Assembly: GCA_902763085.1 (NCBI GenBank)
Contig: CACWQW010000008.1
Span: forward strand, 1-46,838
DNA: 46,838 bases
Direction of reading: 5' to 3'
Origin: Dongibacter bovis
Lineage (GTDB): Bacteria; Bacillota; Negativicutes; Selenomonadales; Selenomonadaceae
In this document: positions 18,075-27,050 of the stretch, in pieces
Position numbering within the stretch: position 1 is the stretch's first letter
Layout: each line of letters begins with the position of its first letter
Notes under the pieces: model-generated
Seen by the model: the letters and a program-made list of their open reading frames with translations, nothing else
Told to the model about the DNA's origin: nothing
Database searches by the model: none
Translations under genes and position numbers: made by a program

Positions 18075-21000
18075 ATGATTGAACGTGGACAGGTGGAACA
18101 CGATTCCCAGAATATCTACTACCGTTCCACCATCGGGGCGGTAGAGGCGGGCAGTATTCTAGAGCTTGGACTGCGGCTCAAGACGCGGGAGGAGATCCGC
18201 CAGGTGCTCTTGCGCGTCTGGCAGGAGGGCAAGGGCGAGAAGCTCTATCCGCTCGCGACGGACGCCGATGCCGAGGCGGAGGAGAAATTCTACAAGACGA
18301 AGGTCCCCATGCCGGAGACGGGCTGTCTGCTCTGGTATTATTTCATCATCGTGACGTCGACGGGCACGCAGTTCTACGGGAACAACGCGGAGCAGCTCGG
18401 CGGCGAGGGCGCGCTCTCCGAGCAGGCGCCACCGTCGTTCCAGATCACCGTCTACGACAAGGGCGCGAAGACGCCGGACTGGTTCAAGCACGCCGTCATG
18501 TACCAGATCTTCCCCGATAGGTTCTGCCGCGTCGGCGACAAGCTCATCGAGAAGCGCGGTGCCGTCTACCATGCGTCGTGGCAGGACGATCCCTGCTACT
18601 ACAAGGACCCCGACACGAAGGAGATCGTCGCCTACGACTTCTTCGGCGGGAACCTGCGCGGCATCGAGTCGAAGCTCCCGTACCTCAGAGAGCTCGGCAT
18701 CGACACCATCTATCTCAACCCCGTCTTCGAGTCGGAGAGCAACCATCACTACGATACGGGCGACTACCTGAAGATCGACCCGATCCTCGGCACGAACGAG
18801 GAGTTCCGCCACCTCGTCGCCGAGGCGAAAAAGCTGGGCATGCACATCCTGCTCGACGGCGTGTTCAGCCATACGGGCAGCAACAGCCGCTATTTCAACC
18901 GGCAGGGACAGTACGACACGATCGGCGCCTACCAGTCGAAGGAGTCTCCGTACTACGAGTGGTACAATTTCCGCAAATTCCCGAACGACTACGAGTGCTG
19001 GTGGAACTTCAACACGCTCCCCGATGTCACGGAGACGACGCCCTCCTACATGGACTTCATCATCCACGATGAGGACAGCGTGCTCCATCACTGGATGCGC
19101 GAGGGCATCAGCGGCTGGCGCCTCGACGTCATCGACGAGCTGCCCGCGGCGTTCTCGCAGGCGTTCTACAAGGAGCTCAAGAAGACGGATCCCGACGCCG
19201 TGATGATCGGCGAGGTCTGGGAGGACGCCTCGCATAAGGTCGCCTACGGGCAGCAGCGCGAGTACCTCTGCGGCCACGAGATGGACTCCGCGATGAACTA
19301 TCCGCTCCGAAAGCACCTCTTCGACTTCCTCATGGGCTACATCGACGGACGCCTTGCGATGCGCCGCATGGAGAGCCTGCGCGAGAACTATCCGAAGGAA
19401 AACTTCTACGCGATGATGAACCTCATCGGCAGCCACGACGTCGTGCGCGCGCTCACGTTCCTCGGCGAGGCGCCGTTCTACGACGGCATGCCCGCCGTCG
19501 AGCAGTCGCGCTACCAGATGGACGACGACCATTACAACCTCGGCATGGCGCGCCTCCTCATGGCGGTGCTCTTCCAGATGACGTATCCGGGGGTCCCCTC
19601 CGTCTACTACGGCGACGAGATCGCAATGCAGGGCTTCAAGGACCCGTACAACCGTCGCCCGTACCCGTGGGGGCACGGAGACACGTACGTGCAGTCGAAG
19701 TTCCGCCGCTATATCAAGGAGCGCAACGAGCACACGGCGCTGCAGACGGGCGAGCTCCTGCCGCTCTACGGCGACGGCGACCTGCTCGCGTTCGCGCGGC
19801 TCATCCGCGGCGGACGCGATGTCTTCGGCGCGAAGGCGGAGAGCGATACCTACATCGCCATCTTCAATCGTCACCGCAGCGAGGAGCAGACCGTCACGCT
19901 CGACGTCGGCGACTTCGCGGAGGGCGTCTTCGTCGACGCGTTCCACCCCGAGCGCCGCTACGACGTCGTGCGCGGCAAGCTCACCGTGCCCGTAAAGCCG
20001 CTGCACGGCCTCCTGCTGCACGAGCAGGCGGCGCCGCAGCAGTACGAGCGCGCAGCGGGCGTCCTCTTGCATCCAACGTCCCTGCCGACGAAGTACGGCA
20101 TCGGCGACCTCGGCAAGGCCGCCTATGCGTTCGTTGATTTCCTCGCCGCCGCCGGGCAGAAGGTCTGGCAGATCCTGCCGCTCGGGCCCGTCGATTTCGG
20201 CTACTCGCCGTACCAGTCACCCTCGGCGTTTGCGGGCAACCCTATGCTCATCGACCTCGAGGCGCTCATCGAACGCGGCTGGCTGCAGCCTGGCGAGTGC
20301 AAGGTGCTCTACCAGGGCGGCAGCTCGTTCATCGACTTCACGCGCGTCTGGACGTTCAAGCACAAATGCCTGAAGAAATCGTACGCGCGCTTCATCAAGG
20401 CGGGCGGCGAGCAGCTCCCGGAGTACCAGGAGTTCTGCGCGCGCGAAGCCGCCTGGCTCGATGACTACGCGCTCTTTGTTGCAGCAAAGGACGACTACAA
20501 GCACGAGGAATGGACGAAATGGCCGGAGCCCGTCAAGCGCCGCGAGCCAAAAGCGCTCGAGGCGCTCGCAGCACGCCTCGCGGAGCACGTCGGCTTCGTC
20601 AAGTACATGCAGTTCCTCTTCGATGTGCAGTGGGGCCGCCTGCACGCCTATGCGAAAAAGCAGGGCGTGAAGATCCTCGGCGACATGCCGATCTTCCTCT
20701 CGCAGGACAGCGCGGACGTCTGGGCGCATCAGTCGCTCTTCAACCTCAACGAGGACGGCACGCCGAAGACCGTCGCGGGTGTCCCGCCCGATTACTTCAG
20801 CGCGACGGGACAGCTCTGGGGCAACCCGCAGTACGACTGGCAGGCGATGAAGGACGAGGGCTACGCCTGGTGGATCGCCAGGTTCCGCAAGCTCTTTTCG
20901 CTCGTCGACGTCGTGCGCATCGACCATTTCCGCGGCTTCGAGGCCTTCTGGGAGATCGACGGCAAGGCGAAGACGGCGGTCAACGGCCGCTGGGTCAAGG

Positions 21001-21533
21001 GACCGGGGAAACCCTTCTTCGACGCCGTGAAGGCGGAGCTCGGCGACCTGCCCATCGTCGCGGAGGATCTTGGCATCATCACGGACGAGGTCGAAAAGCT
21101 GCGCGACGACTGCGGCTTCCCGGGCATGAAGGTCCTGCATTTCACGCTCTACCTCAACGAGAAAGGCCGCCTCGGCTTCGTGGCGCCGGAGAACAGCATC
21201 GTCTACACGGGCACGCACGACAACAACACGACGGTTGGCTGGTTCACGAAGGACATCGACGCGCCGACGCAGGCGGCGGTCGCCCAGCTCATCGGCGCGG
21301 ACAAGGAGAACCCGCAGGACGTCACGCGGGGGCTCATCCGCTTCGCCTACGCCTCGCGCGCGCGCCTCGCCATCGTACCCATGCAGGACCTGCTCGGCCT
21401 CGACAGCCGCGCCCGCATGAACACGCCCGGCACCATCGGCCTCAACTGGAAATGGTGCCTGAAGCCCGACTACCTCCTCGCCCTCGACGCGAAAGCGCTG
21501 CGGGCGCTCGCGGAGGAGTACGGACGCGCGTGA
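18075..21533 (+). CDS. Fusion of GH13 alpha-glucanase and GH77 4-alpha-glucanotransferase
   Basis: A 1152-residue cytosolic protein (no signal peptide). Residues 1-140 resemble the beta domain before neopullulanase-like enzymes. Residues 140-650 are a GH13 barrel: MYQIFPDRF, DGVFSHTG, nucleophile Asp351 in GWRLDVIDE, acid Glu380 in IGEVWED, and Asp455 in LIGSHD. Residues 660-1152 are a complete GH77 MalQ: GVLLHPTSLPTKYGIGDLG, Asp950 in VRIDHFRGFE, Glu997 in VAEDLGIIT, and Asp1049 in TGTHDNNTT. All six catalytic residues are kept, so both halves should work. The GH13 half would trim maltodextrins or branch stubs and the GH77 half would rejoin the pieces. No glgX is seen in the locus, so it may be the debranching/recycling step. 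ATG 18075 follows GAGGGAGGA. Confidence 0.9.
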   Translation: MIERGQVEHDSQNIYYRSTIGAVEAGSILELGLRLKTREEIRQVLLRVWQEGKGEKLYPLATDADAEAEEKFYKTKVPMPETGCLLWYYFIIVTSTGTQFYGNNAEQLGGEGALSEQAPPSFQITVYDKGAKTPDWFKHAVMYQIFPDRFCRVGDKLIEKRGAVYHASWQDDPCYYKDPDTKEIVAYDFFGGNLRGIESKLPYLRELGIDTIYLNPVFESESNHHYDTGDYLKIDPILGTNEEFRHLVAEAKKLGMHILLDGVFSHTGSNSRYFNRQGQYDTIGAYQSKESPYYEWYNFRKFPNDYECWWNFNTLPDVTETTPSYMDFIIHDEDSVLHHWMREGISGWRLDVIDELPAAFSQAFYKELKKTDPDAVMIGEVWEDASHKVAYGQQREYLCGHEMDSAMNYPLRKHLFDFLMGYIDGRLAMRRMESLRENYPKENFYAMMNLIGSHDVVRALTFLGEAPFYDGMPAVEQSRYQMDDDHYNLGMARLLMAVLFQMTYPGVPSVYYGDEIAMQGFKDPYNRRPYPWGHGDTYVQSKFRRYIKERNEHTALQTGELLPLYGDGDLLAFARLIRGGRDVFGAKAESDTYIAIFNRHRSEEQTVTLDVGDFAEGVFVDAFHPERRYDVVRGKLTVPVKPLHGLLLHEQAAPQQYERAAGVLLHPTSLPTKYGIGDLGKAAYAFVDFLAAAGQKVWQILPLGPVDFGYSPYQSPSAFAGNPMLIDLEALIERGWLQPGECKVLYQGGSSFIDFTRVWTFKHKCLKKSYARFIKAGGEQLPEYQEFCAREAAWLDDYALFVAAKDDYKHEEWTKWPEPVKRREPKALEALAARLAEHVGFVKYMQFLFDVQWGRLHAYAKKQGVKILGDMPIFLSQDSADVWAHQSLFNLNEDGTPKTVAGVPPDYFSATGQLWGNPQYDWQAMKDEGYAWWIARFRKLFSLVDVVRIDHFRGFEAFWEIDGKAKTAVNGRWVKGPGKPFFDAVKAELGDLPIVAEDLGIITDEVEKLRDDCGFPGMKVLHFTLYLNEKGRLGFVAPENSIVYTGTHDNNTTVGWFTKDIDAPTQAAVAQLIGADKENPQDVTRGLIRFAYASRARLAIVPMQDLLGLDSRARMNTPGTIGLNWKWCLKPDYLLALDAKALRALAEEYGRA

Positions 21534-21574
21534 GTTCTGGGAAAATAGATATGGGGGAAGGCTTCTTCCCAGCA

Positions 21575-21605
21575 CAGCATGCCGGAGCCGGCATGCTGTT
21601 TTTTA
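21575..21605 (+). terminator. Intrinsic terminator after the GH13-GH77 gene
   Basis: Perfect stem CAGCATGCCGG / CCGGCATGCTG with a two-base loop, followed by TTTTTT. Confidence 0.92.
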
Positions 21606-21670
21606 TGACTCTTTCCTTTTTCCAGATTCTATGATACGATAAAATCATATCTAGGGAGGAGACAAGACGC

Positions 21671-22366
21671 ATGAGCGAGTATACATTTGTCGTTGAGAAG
21701 CCGTGCCCTGTCTGCGGCGAAATGACGCGCGTCATCAAGTTGAAGTCGCGGATCATCGCGGAGAAGACGGACGAGGATTTCTGTGTCCACTACAAGGGGA
21801 TCAACCCGTATTTCTATCATATCTGGTTCTGTGAGCACTGCGGCTTTGCGGCGGATGAGAAGCATTTCCTCACGCCGCTGCCTGCGCGTCACAAGAAGAA
21901 GATCCAGGAGTTCCTGAGCGGGCGGCAGATCGCGCTCGAGTTCACGCCGGAGCGCGGCGTGCCCGAGGCGGTGGCGTCCTACAAGCTCGCGCTTTTTTAC
22001 GCGGAGCTCATCGACGCATCGCTCGCGCACCGGGCGGGACTCTACCTGCATCTCGGCTGGGTGTACCGCGCCGCCGGCGATGAGGCGAACGAGCATGACG
22101 CGCTCGAGCATGCGGCGGAGCTCTACGACCAGTCCATCATGAAGGAGCACTATCCGCAGGGCACCATGACGGACAACATGGTCGTCTACCTCATCGGGGC
22201 GATCTACTATCGGCTCGGCAACATGGAGAAGGCGACGCAGTATCTCTCGCGGATCATCGGCGACCAGAACATGCGCACGATGGAGCCGAAGGTCTTCGAC
22301 CGCGCGCGCGACCTCTGGCAGGACATCCGCGAGCGGAAAGACGCGGCGGACGTGCCGCAGGCGTGA
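21671..22366 (+). CDS. DUF2225 family protein (zinc ribbon plus TPR-like helices)
   Basis: A 231-residue soluble protein. The N-terminal about 65 residues contain two CxxC pairs (PCPVCGE and FCEHCGF) that probably bind zinc. The rest is helical with TPR-like units: AGLYLHLGWVYRAAGDEANEHDALEHAAELY and LIGAIYYRLGNMEKATQYL. This matches DUF2225, a Firmicute family without a known function. ATG 21671 follows GGGAGGAGA. A weak promoter may lie at 21605-21640 after the terminator. The next gene starts 16 bases downstream, so the two may be cotranscribed. Confidence 0.75.
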   Translation: MSEYTFVVEKPCPVCGEMTRVIKLKSRIIAEKTDEDFCVHYKGINPYFYHIWFCEHCGFAADEKHFLTPLPARHKKKIQEFLSGRQIALEFTPERGVPEAVASYKLALFYAELIDASLAHRAGLYLHLGWVYRAAGDEANEHDALEHAAELYDQSIMKEHYPQGTMTDNMVVYLIGAIYYRLGNMEKATQYLSRIIGDQNMRTMEPKVFDRARDLWQDIRERKDAADVPQA

Positions 22367-22381
22367 GCGGGAGGCGACACT

Positions 22382-23071
22382 ATGGATATGCCGGCAAACT
22401 GGCAGCAGGCGATCGCAAGCATCGACGTCGCGAAGGTGGAGCAGGCAGTCGCTGACTACGGCCCTGCGCTGCAGGTCGTGCGCGATACCTGGGACAAGGA
22501 GACGCTCGCGGAGATCGCAGACGGCAAGCTCTTCGTCTCGGATGAGATGATGAACGATGCCATCGCGAAATCGATCGCGGACGCGGGGGACGCGGCGCCC
22601 GTCAAGGGACTCACGCTCCAGTCCCTCGCCAGCGGCCGTCTGAAGGTCACGGCGGATACGCGCAAAGTCGGCTCCGTGGAGCTCACGGGCACCATCGAGG
22701 ACTTCGTGCACGACGGGGATACATCGTATATGAAATTCCGCGTGCGGGAGAAGAACATCCCGCAGCACGGGCTCATGAGCTGGGTCTTCTCGCGCATCTC
22801 GCTCTCGATGGCGGAGCGCATGGTCGGGCACCTCGACATGCCAGAGAACCTGCCCGTGAAGATCAAGGGCAACACGCTGCTCGTCGACTACAGTGGCGTG
22901 CTTGCGGCGTCGCGCTTCGGTCAGACGGAGGTGCGCGGCCATCGCCTGCTCGACATGGTCGAGATCAAAAGCGCGACGCCGAAGGAGGGAGGCATCCTCT
23001 TTGAGACGCGTCTCCACGTGCCGGACGACGTGAAGGACGCGCTGCTCTCGATCGTGAAGTCTTCTTCCTGA
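22382..23071 (+). CDS. Hypothetical protein (229 aa)
   Basis: A 229-residue soluble protein that I do not recognise. There is no signal peptide, no clear membrane segment and no catalytic motif. The N-terminal third is helical. The middle is beta-rich with alternating hydrophobic residues (GRLKVTADTRKVGSVELTG, then MKFRVREKNIPQ). It also holds one amphipathic stretch (WVFSRISLSMAERMVGHL). The strand pattern recalls lipid-binding or tubular folds, but that is only an impression. ATG 22382 has GGGAGG 8-13 bases upstream. It sits between the DUF2225 and DUF4127 genes on the same strand with short gaps, so a shared transcript is likely. Confidence 0.6.
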   Translation: MDMPANWQQAIASIDVAKVEQAVADYGPALQVVRDTWDKETLAEIADGKLFVSDEMMNDAIAKSIADAGDAAPVKGLTLQSLASGRLKVTADTRKVGSVELTGTIEDFVHDGDTSYMKFRVREKNIPQHGLMSWVFSRISLSMAERMVGHLDMPENLPVKIKGNTLLVDYSGVLAASRFGQTEVRGHRLLDMVEIKSATPKEGGILFETRLHVPDDVKDALLSIVKSSS

Positions 23072-23127
23072 AGACTTTGCCCGCGCGCGTCCGTTGGTGA
23101 GAACGATGAAACGAGGAGGGATTTCCC

Positions 23128-24729
23128 ATGAAACGATGGATCGCGGTGGTCGGCGTCGTCCTCTGCACGTGCCTGCTCTCCCTGCCGACGGCAGGTGCGC
23201 GCCACAAGGAGAAGGGGCCGGACAAGATCATCTTCATTCCGCACGACAACCGGCCGATCTCGGACAAGCAGACGGCGGCGGTTGTAGAGAAGCTCGGCTA
23301 CGATGTTGTCGTGCCGCCGGAGGACCTGCTCGGGAATCGCCAGGACCTCGGTCATCCCGACGAGCTCTGGCAGTGGCTTGATACGCATGCTGAGGATGCG
23401 CGGGCGGCGGTCATCTCGTCGGATTCCCTGCTCTACGGCAGCCTCGTCGGCTCGCGCAAGCACGAGTACACGGAGGAGCAGATCCTAGAGCGCGCCGACC
23501 GGTTCACAGCGTTCCGCAAGAGCCATCCGAAGATGCAGCTCTACGTCTTCGGCTCCATCATGCGCACGCCGCGCACGGGGGAGGCGTCCGGCCATGAGGA
23601 GCCGGGCTACTACCGGAACTACGGCGCGGATATCTTCCGCTACACCGTGCTCAAGGACAAGGCGGAGGTCGAGGGACTCACACGCCGCGAGAAGAAGGAG
23701 GCCGCGTTCCTCGAGAAGCTCATCCCGCAGAAGTCCCTCGACGACTGGATGGGGCGCCGTGCGAAGAACTTCGACGCGAACAAGCGCCTCATCGATCTCA
23801 CGCGCGCGAACGATTTCAACTACTTCGTGCTCGGGCGCGATGACAATGCGCCCTACTCGCAGACGCACCTCGAGAGCCGCCATCTCGCCGACTACGGCAA
23901 GGATCTCGGCAAGACGCGCTACCAGTCCATGGCGGGCATCGATGAGATCGGCATGCTGCTTTTGACGCGCGCCGTCAACGACATCGAGCGGCAGGTGCCC
24001 TTCGTCTATGTCCGCTACAACTGGGGCCGCGGCGGGAACACCGTGCCGTCGTACTCCGACGAGCCCATCAGCGACTCCATCGCCGATGCCATCGCCGCGG
24101 CGGGCGGCATGGCTGTCTCCTCGCCGGCAAAGGCCGACCTCGTGCTCGCGGTCAACACGAACCCGAACGGCAAGACGTACGAGGCGAACGACCGCGCCAA
24201 TGACGGTACGGCGCGCGAGGGCACGAAGTACATGGCGAGCATCGTCGAGGACTACGTGCAGGCGGGCTATCCCGTCGGCGTCGCCGACATCGCTTACGCC
24301 AACGGAGCGGACAACGCGCTCATGGAGGAGCTCAAGGCGCGCGGCCTGCTCTTCAAGCTCCGCGCCTACGGCGGCTGGAACACGGCGACGAACAGCACGG
24401 GCTTCCTCATCGGCGAGGGTATGCTCACAGGGCGCATGAAGGATGACGCCATCGACGACCTGCTGCTCACGCGCTACCTCGACGACTGGGGCTATCAGGC
24501 GAACGTGCGCGGCATCCTCGCGCGCCAGCTCACGTGGCTGCGCGGCGACGGTGTCTACGGCAGCCTCGACGGCAAGCGCGAGGCGGTGGAGAACCGCGCG
24601 AGCCGCTTCATGGCGCGCTTCGCTGAGGACAACCTGCCGCCGCTCCCGGGGCTCGCTGACCTCACGGTCTCGTTCCCCTGGAACCGCATGTTTGAGGCGG
24701 ACATCACCCTCGGGCAGCCGGAAGGCTGA
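23128..24729 (+). CDS. Exported DUF4127 family protein
   Basis: A 533-residue protein with an N-terminal signal peptide: Lys-Arg, a hydrophobic run VVGVVLCTCLLSLP, and a likely cleavage after TAGA near residue 24. The body fits DUF4127: an N-terminal IIFIPHDNRPISDKQT motif, SSDSLLYGSLVGSR, a conserved GRDDNAPYSQTHLESR, YNWGRGGNTVPSYSDEP, and FKLRAYGGWNTATNSTG. Conserved Asp, Asn, Arg and His clusters suggest an enzyme, but no reaction is established for the family. It would act in the periplasm. ATG 23128 follows GAGGAGGG. It ends at a bidirectional terminator. Confidence 0.8.
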   Translation: MKRWIAVVGVVLCTCLLSLPTAGARHKEKGPDKIIFIPHDNRPISDKQTAAVVEKLGYDVVVPPEDLLGNRQDLGHPDELWQWLDTHAEDARAAVISSDSLLYGSLVGSRKHEYTEEQILERADRFTAFRKSHPKMQLYVFGSIMRTPRTGEASGHEEPGYYRNYGADIFRYTVLKDKAEVEGLTRREKKEAAFLEKLIPQKSLDDWMGRRAKNFDANKRLIDLTRANDFNYFVLGRDDNAPYSQTHLESRHLADYGKDLGKTRYQSMAGIDEIGMLLLTRAVNDIERQVPFVYVRYNWGRGGNTVPSYSDEPISDSIADAIAAAGGMAVSSPAKADLVLAVNTNPNGKTYEANDRANDGTAREGTKYMASIVEDYVQAGYPVGVADIAYANGADNALMEELKARGLLFKLRAYGGWNTATNSTGFLIGEGMLTGRMKDDAIDDLLLTRYLDDWGYQANVRGILARQLTWLRGDGVYGSLDGKREAVENRASRFMARFAEDNLPPLPGLADLTVSFPWNRMFEADITLGQPEG

Positions 24730-24750
24730 GCCGAGCGGCAGCATCGCAGA

Positions 24751-24806
24751 GAAAAACCGCGGGCAGATCATGGCATATGTCATGGTCTGCCCGCGGTTTC
24801 TTTTTA
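24751..24806. terminator. Bidirectional intrinsic terminator between convergent genes
   Basis: AAACCGCGGGCAGA and TCTGCCCGCGGTTT form a long stem, extended by a CATGGCATATGTCATG inner palindrome, with T-rich tails on both sides. It can serve the DUF4127 gene (+) and the DeoR gene (-). Confidence 0.9.
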
Positions 24807-24876
24807 TGTCGGGGCGCGCGGAGGGCTCAACGCTCAGGCTGTCGCCGCTACGTATGTCCCAGAGAATATGGTCGGA

Positions 24877-25650
24877 TCAGTTCCGTACGGCCGTGGTGAG
24901 CGGCGGCGGCAGGACCTCTGTCGGCACCTCATGCTCCTCGAGGAGCGTGAGCACCTCGCGCTCGAGGAGGTCGTCCGTGTAGACGCAGGCGACCTCCTCG
25001 AGCGAGAACGCGAGCACGTGGCTCTTGCGGTTGAGCGTCGCGCCCTCGGCGAGCACGATGACGTTTCCCGCGTTCTCCGCGATGGCGCGGATTGCCTCCG
25101 AGCGCATGAGATCGGCGACCATGAACCCCTTTTCATTGAAGCCGTCCGGACTCACGAAGAGTTTGTCCACGCTGAAGCGCGCCGCGTAATCCTTGATGAG
25201 CGGGCCGACGAGCACCTGCGCATCGTTCTGGTACTCCCCGCCGAGCAGGATTACGTGTGCATTGGGATACTTGCGGACGAAGGAGGCGAGGAACGCCGAG
25301 TTCGTGATGATCGTCACGTCGCTCTTGTGCAGCACGATCTCCTCAGCGAGCAGCGTACAACAGGCGCCGTCCCCGAGCATGACCGTTTCCCCGCTCTTGA
25401 TCGTCTTCGCCGCCATGACGGCGATGCGCTGCTTCCGTTCATAATTGAACGAAAGCTGGTGCAGGACATCGTCCGTCGCACTCATGACCGCAAAGCCGTG
25501 TTCCCGGTGGAGCAGCCCCTTCTGCTCGAGGGAAGTGAGGTCCTTGCGGATGGTGACTTCCGAGACACCCAACCGGTGCGCGAGTTCCGTCACGGAAATC
25601 TTCTGCTCCCTGTTGACAATGTCCAAGAGTTTTGTTTGTCGGATATGCAT
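24877..25650 (-). CDS. DeoR/GlpR-family transcriptional regulator
   Basis: A 257-residue repressor of sugar-type metabolism genes. The N-terminal winged helix is RQTKLLDIVNREQKISVTELAHRLGVSEVTIRKDLTSLEQKG, the DeoR signature. The rest is the isomerase-like sensor domain that binds a phosphorylated sugar: LGDGACCTLLAEEI, TIITNSAFLASF, LLGGEY, and FVSPDGFNEKGF. ATG at 25650 follows GAAAGGGTGA; the in-frame ATG nine codons upstream has no ribosome site. No sugar operon is adjacent, so targets are elsewhere, apart from probable autoregulation at the inverted repeat upstream. Confidence 0.88.
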   Translation of the reverse strand: MHIRQTKLLDIVNREQKISVTELAHRLGVSEVTIRKDLTSLEQKGLLHREHGFAVMSATDDVLHQLSFNYERKQRIAVMAAKTIKSGETVMLGDGACCTLLAEEIVLHKSDVTIITNSAFLASFVRKYPNAHVILLGGEYQNDAQVLVGPLIKDYAARFSVDKLFVSPDGFNEKGFMVADLMRSEAIRAIAENAGNVIVLAEGATLNRKSHVLAFSLEEVACVYTDDLLEREVLTLLEEHEVPTEVLPPPLTTAVRN

Positions 25651-25685
25651 GATAAAATCACCCTTTCCTGCATACAACTATCGTT

Positions 25686-25714
25686 ATTATACAAAAAAGG
25701 GGTAAAAGAAACAA
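25686..25714 (-). promoter_or_regulatory. Promoter of the DeoR gene
   Basis: On the minus strand: TTGTTT (25714-25709), a 17-base spacer and a perfect TATAAT (25691-25686), about 36 bases before the start codon. Confidence 0.75.
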
Positions 25715-25754
25715 GGAAAGAACCTTACAAACGTATAAATATCTTTCCTTGTTT
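25709..25754. repeat. 13-bp perfect inverted repeat overlapping the deoR -35 box
   Basis: AAACAAGGAAAGA (25709-25721) and TCTTTCCTTGTTT (25742-25754), 20 bases apart. The left arm contains the -35 of the regulator's own promoter, so this is a candidate autoregulatory operator. On the minus strand it could also act as a weak serC terminator. Confidence 0.65.
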
Positions 25755-25787
25755 TGACATGTTATGTATTTCAAAAAACAAATGTGC

Positions 25788-26879
25788 TCAAGCGTGCGCT
25801 TTTTCAAATGCCTCCATGAAGCAAGCGAGCGCATCGACGCCTTCGTAGGTCATGGCATTATAGATGGAAGCGCGCATGCCGCCGACGCTGCGATGGCCCT
25901 TGACGCCGCTGAGTCCTTTGGCAAGCGCCTCGGCAACGAACGTCTTCTCAAGCTCTTCACTCGGCAGACGGAACGTTACGTTCATAAATGAACGGCTATC
26001 CTTTTCCGCGTGGCCACGATAGAAGCCGTTCGAGGCATCGATGACGCCGTAGAGGCGCGCCGCCTTCTTCTTGTTGCGCTTCTCCATCTCCGCGAGGCCG
26101 CCCTCCGCCTTGATCCAGGCAGCAACCTTGCCGACCATGTAGATGTTGAACGCCGGCGGCGTGTTGTAGAGGGAGTCCTTCTTGAAGAACGTCTCGTACT
26201 TGAACATCGTCGGGAGGCTCTCCGGGCTCTTCTCGAGGAAGGATTTCTTCGCGACGACGAGCGTCACGCCCGCGGGGCCGAGGTTCTTCTGCACGCCGGC
26301 GTAGATGAAATCGAACTTCTGGAAGTCGAGGGGGCGGGAGAGCATATCGCTCGACATGTCTGCGAAGAGCGGCACGCCCTGCGTGTCAGGGATGTAGTGG
26401 TACTCCGTGCCGTAGATCGTGTTGTTGTAGCAGAGGTGGACATAGGCGGCGTCCTTGTCGATCTTGAGCTCCTCCTGCGTTGGGATGTGGCGGTAGCCGC
26501 CCTCCTTGCTCGACGCGACGATCTCGCCGATACCGAGGTGCTCAGCCTCCTTGTACGCCTTCTCGGCAAAGCTGCCGGAGAGGACGTAGCTGCCCGGATG
26601 CTCCTTGGAAGCGAAGTTCAGCGGGAGGAAGGCGAACTGCGTGCTCGCGCCGCCCGTCATGAAGAGGACCTCGTAGTCATCGCCGAGCCCCATGAGCTCC
26701 TTGATGTCCGCCTTCGCCTGCGCCTGCATGGCGGCGTACTCCTTCGCGCGGTGGCTGATCTCGAGGATCGACATGCCGCTCTCGTGGAAATTGAGGAACT
26801 CTGCCTGTGCTTCCTTGAGGACGGGCAGGGGCAGCGTCGCCGGCCCCGGGTTGAAATTGTAGATGCGATTTGCTTCCAA
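25788..26879 (-). CDS. serC: Phosphoserine aminotransferase
   Basis: PLP enzyme that converts 3-phosphohydroxypyruvate and glutamate to phosphoserine and 2-oxoglutarate, the second step of serine synthesis. It has 363 residues. Family marks are NFNPGPATLPLPVLKEA at the start, MTGGASTQF, and the PLP-lysine site in FIYAGVQKNLGPAGVT. The C-terminal GHRSVGGMRASIYNA is the classic SerC ending. The start is TTG 26879 with GAGGAGG 10 bases upstream. It is divergent from serA, which carries the first step. The serC side shows no T-box, so only serA is visibly controlled by tRNA charging. Confidence 0.96.
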   Translation of the reverse strand: MEANRIYNFNPGPATLPLPVLKEAQAEFLNFHESGMSILEISHRAKEYAAMQAQAKADIKELMGLGDDYEVLFMTGGASTQFAFLPLNFASKEHPGSYVLSGSFAEKAYKEAEHLGIGEIVASSKEGGYRHIPTQEELKIDKDAAYVHLCYNNTIYGTEYHYIPDTQGVPLFADMSSDMLSRPLDFQKFDFIYAGVQKNLGPAGVTLVVAKKSFLEKSPESLPTMFKYETFFKKDSLYNTPPAFNIYMVGKVAAWIKAEGGLAEMEKRNKKKAARLYGVIDASNGFYRGHAEKDSRSFMNVTFRLPSEELEKTFVAEALAKGLSGVKGHRSVGGMRASIYNAMTYEGVDALACFMEAFEKAHA

Positions 26880-27015
26880 GGGAAAAACCTCCTCAGTCTG
26901 AATGGGTAGAGTGGCGGCGGTGAATGAACCGCCGGTTGTCAGTTTGTTCTATTCTAGCGCGAAAGATAGGGAAAATCAAGCAAGCATCGAAAAGATGTTT
27001 TTTTCAAGCGCACAC

Positions 27016-27044
27016 TTGACGGCTCAAAACGGATGGCATATAAT
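27016..27044 (+). promoter_or_regulatory. Promoter of the serA T-box leader
   Basis: TTGACG (27016-27021), a 17-base spacer and a perfect TATAAT (27039-27044). It is one of the best sigma-70 promoters in the window. Confidence 0.88.
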
Positions 27045-27050
27045 GAGTGT

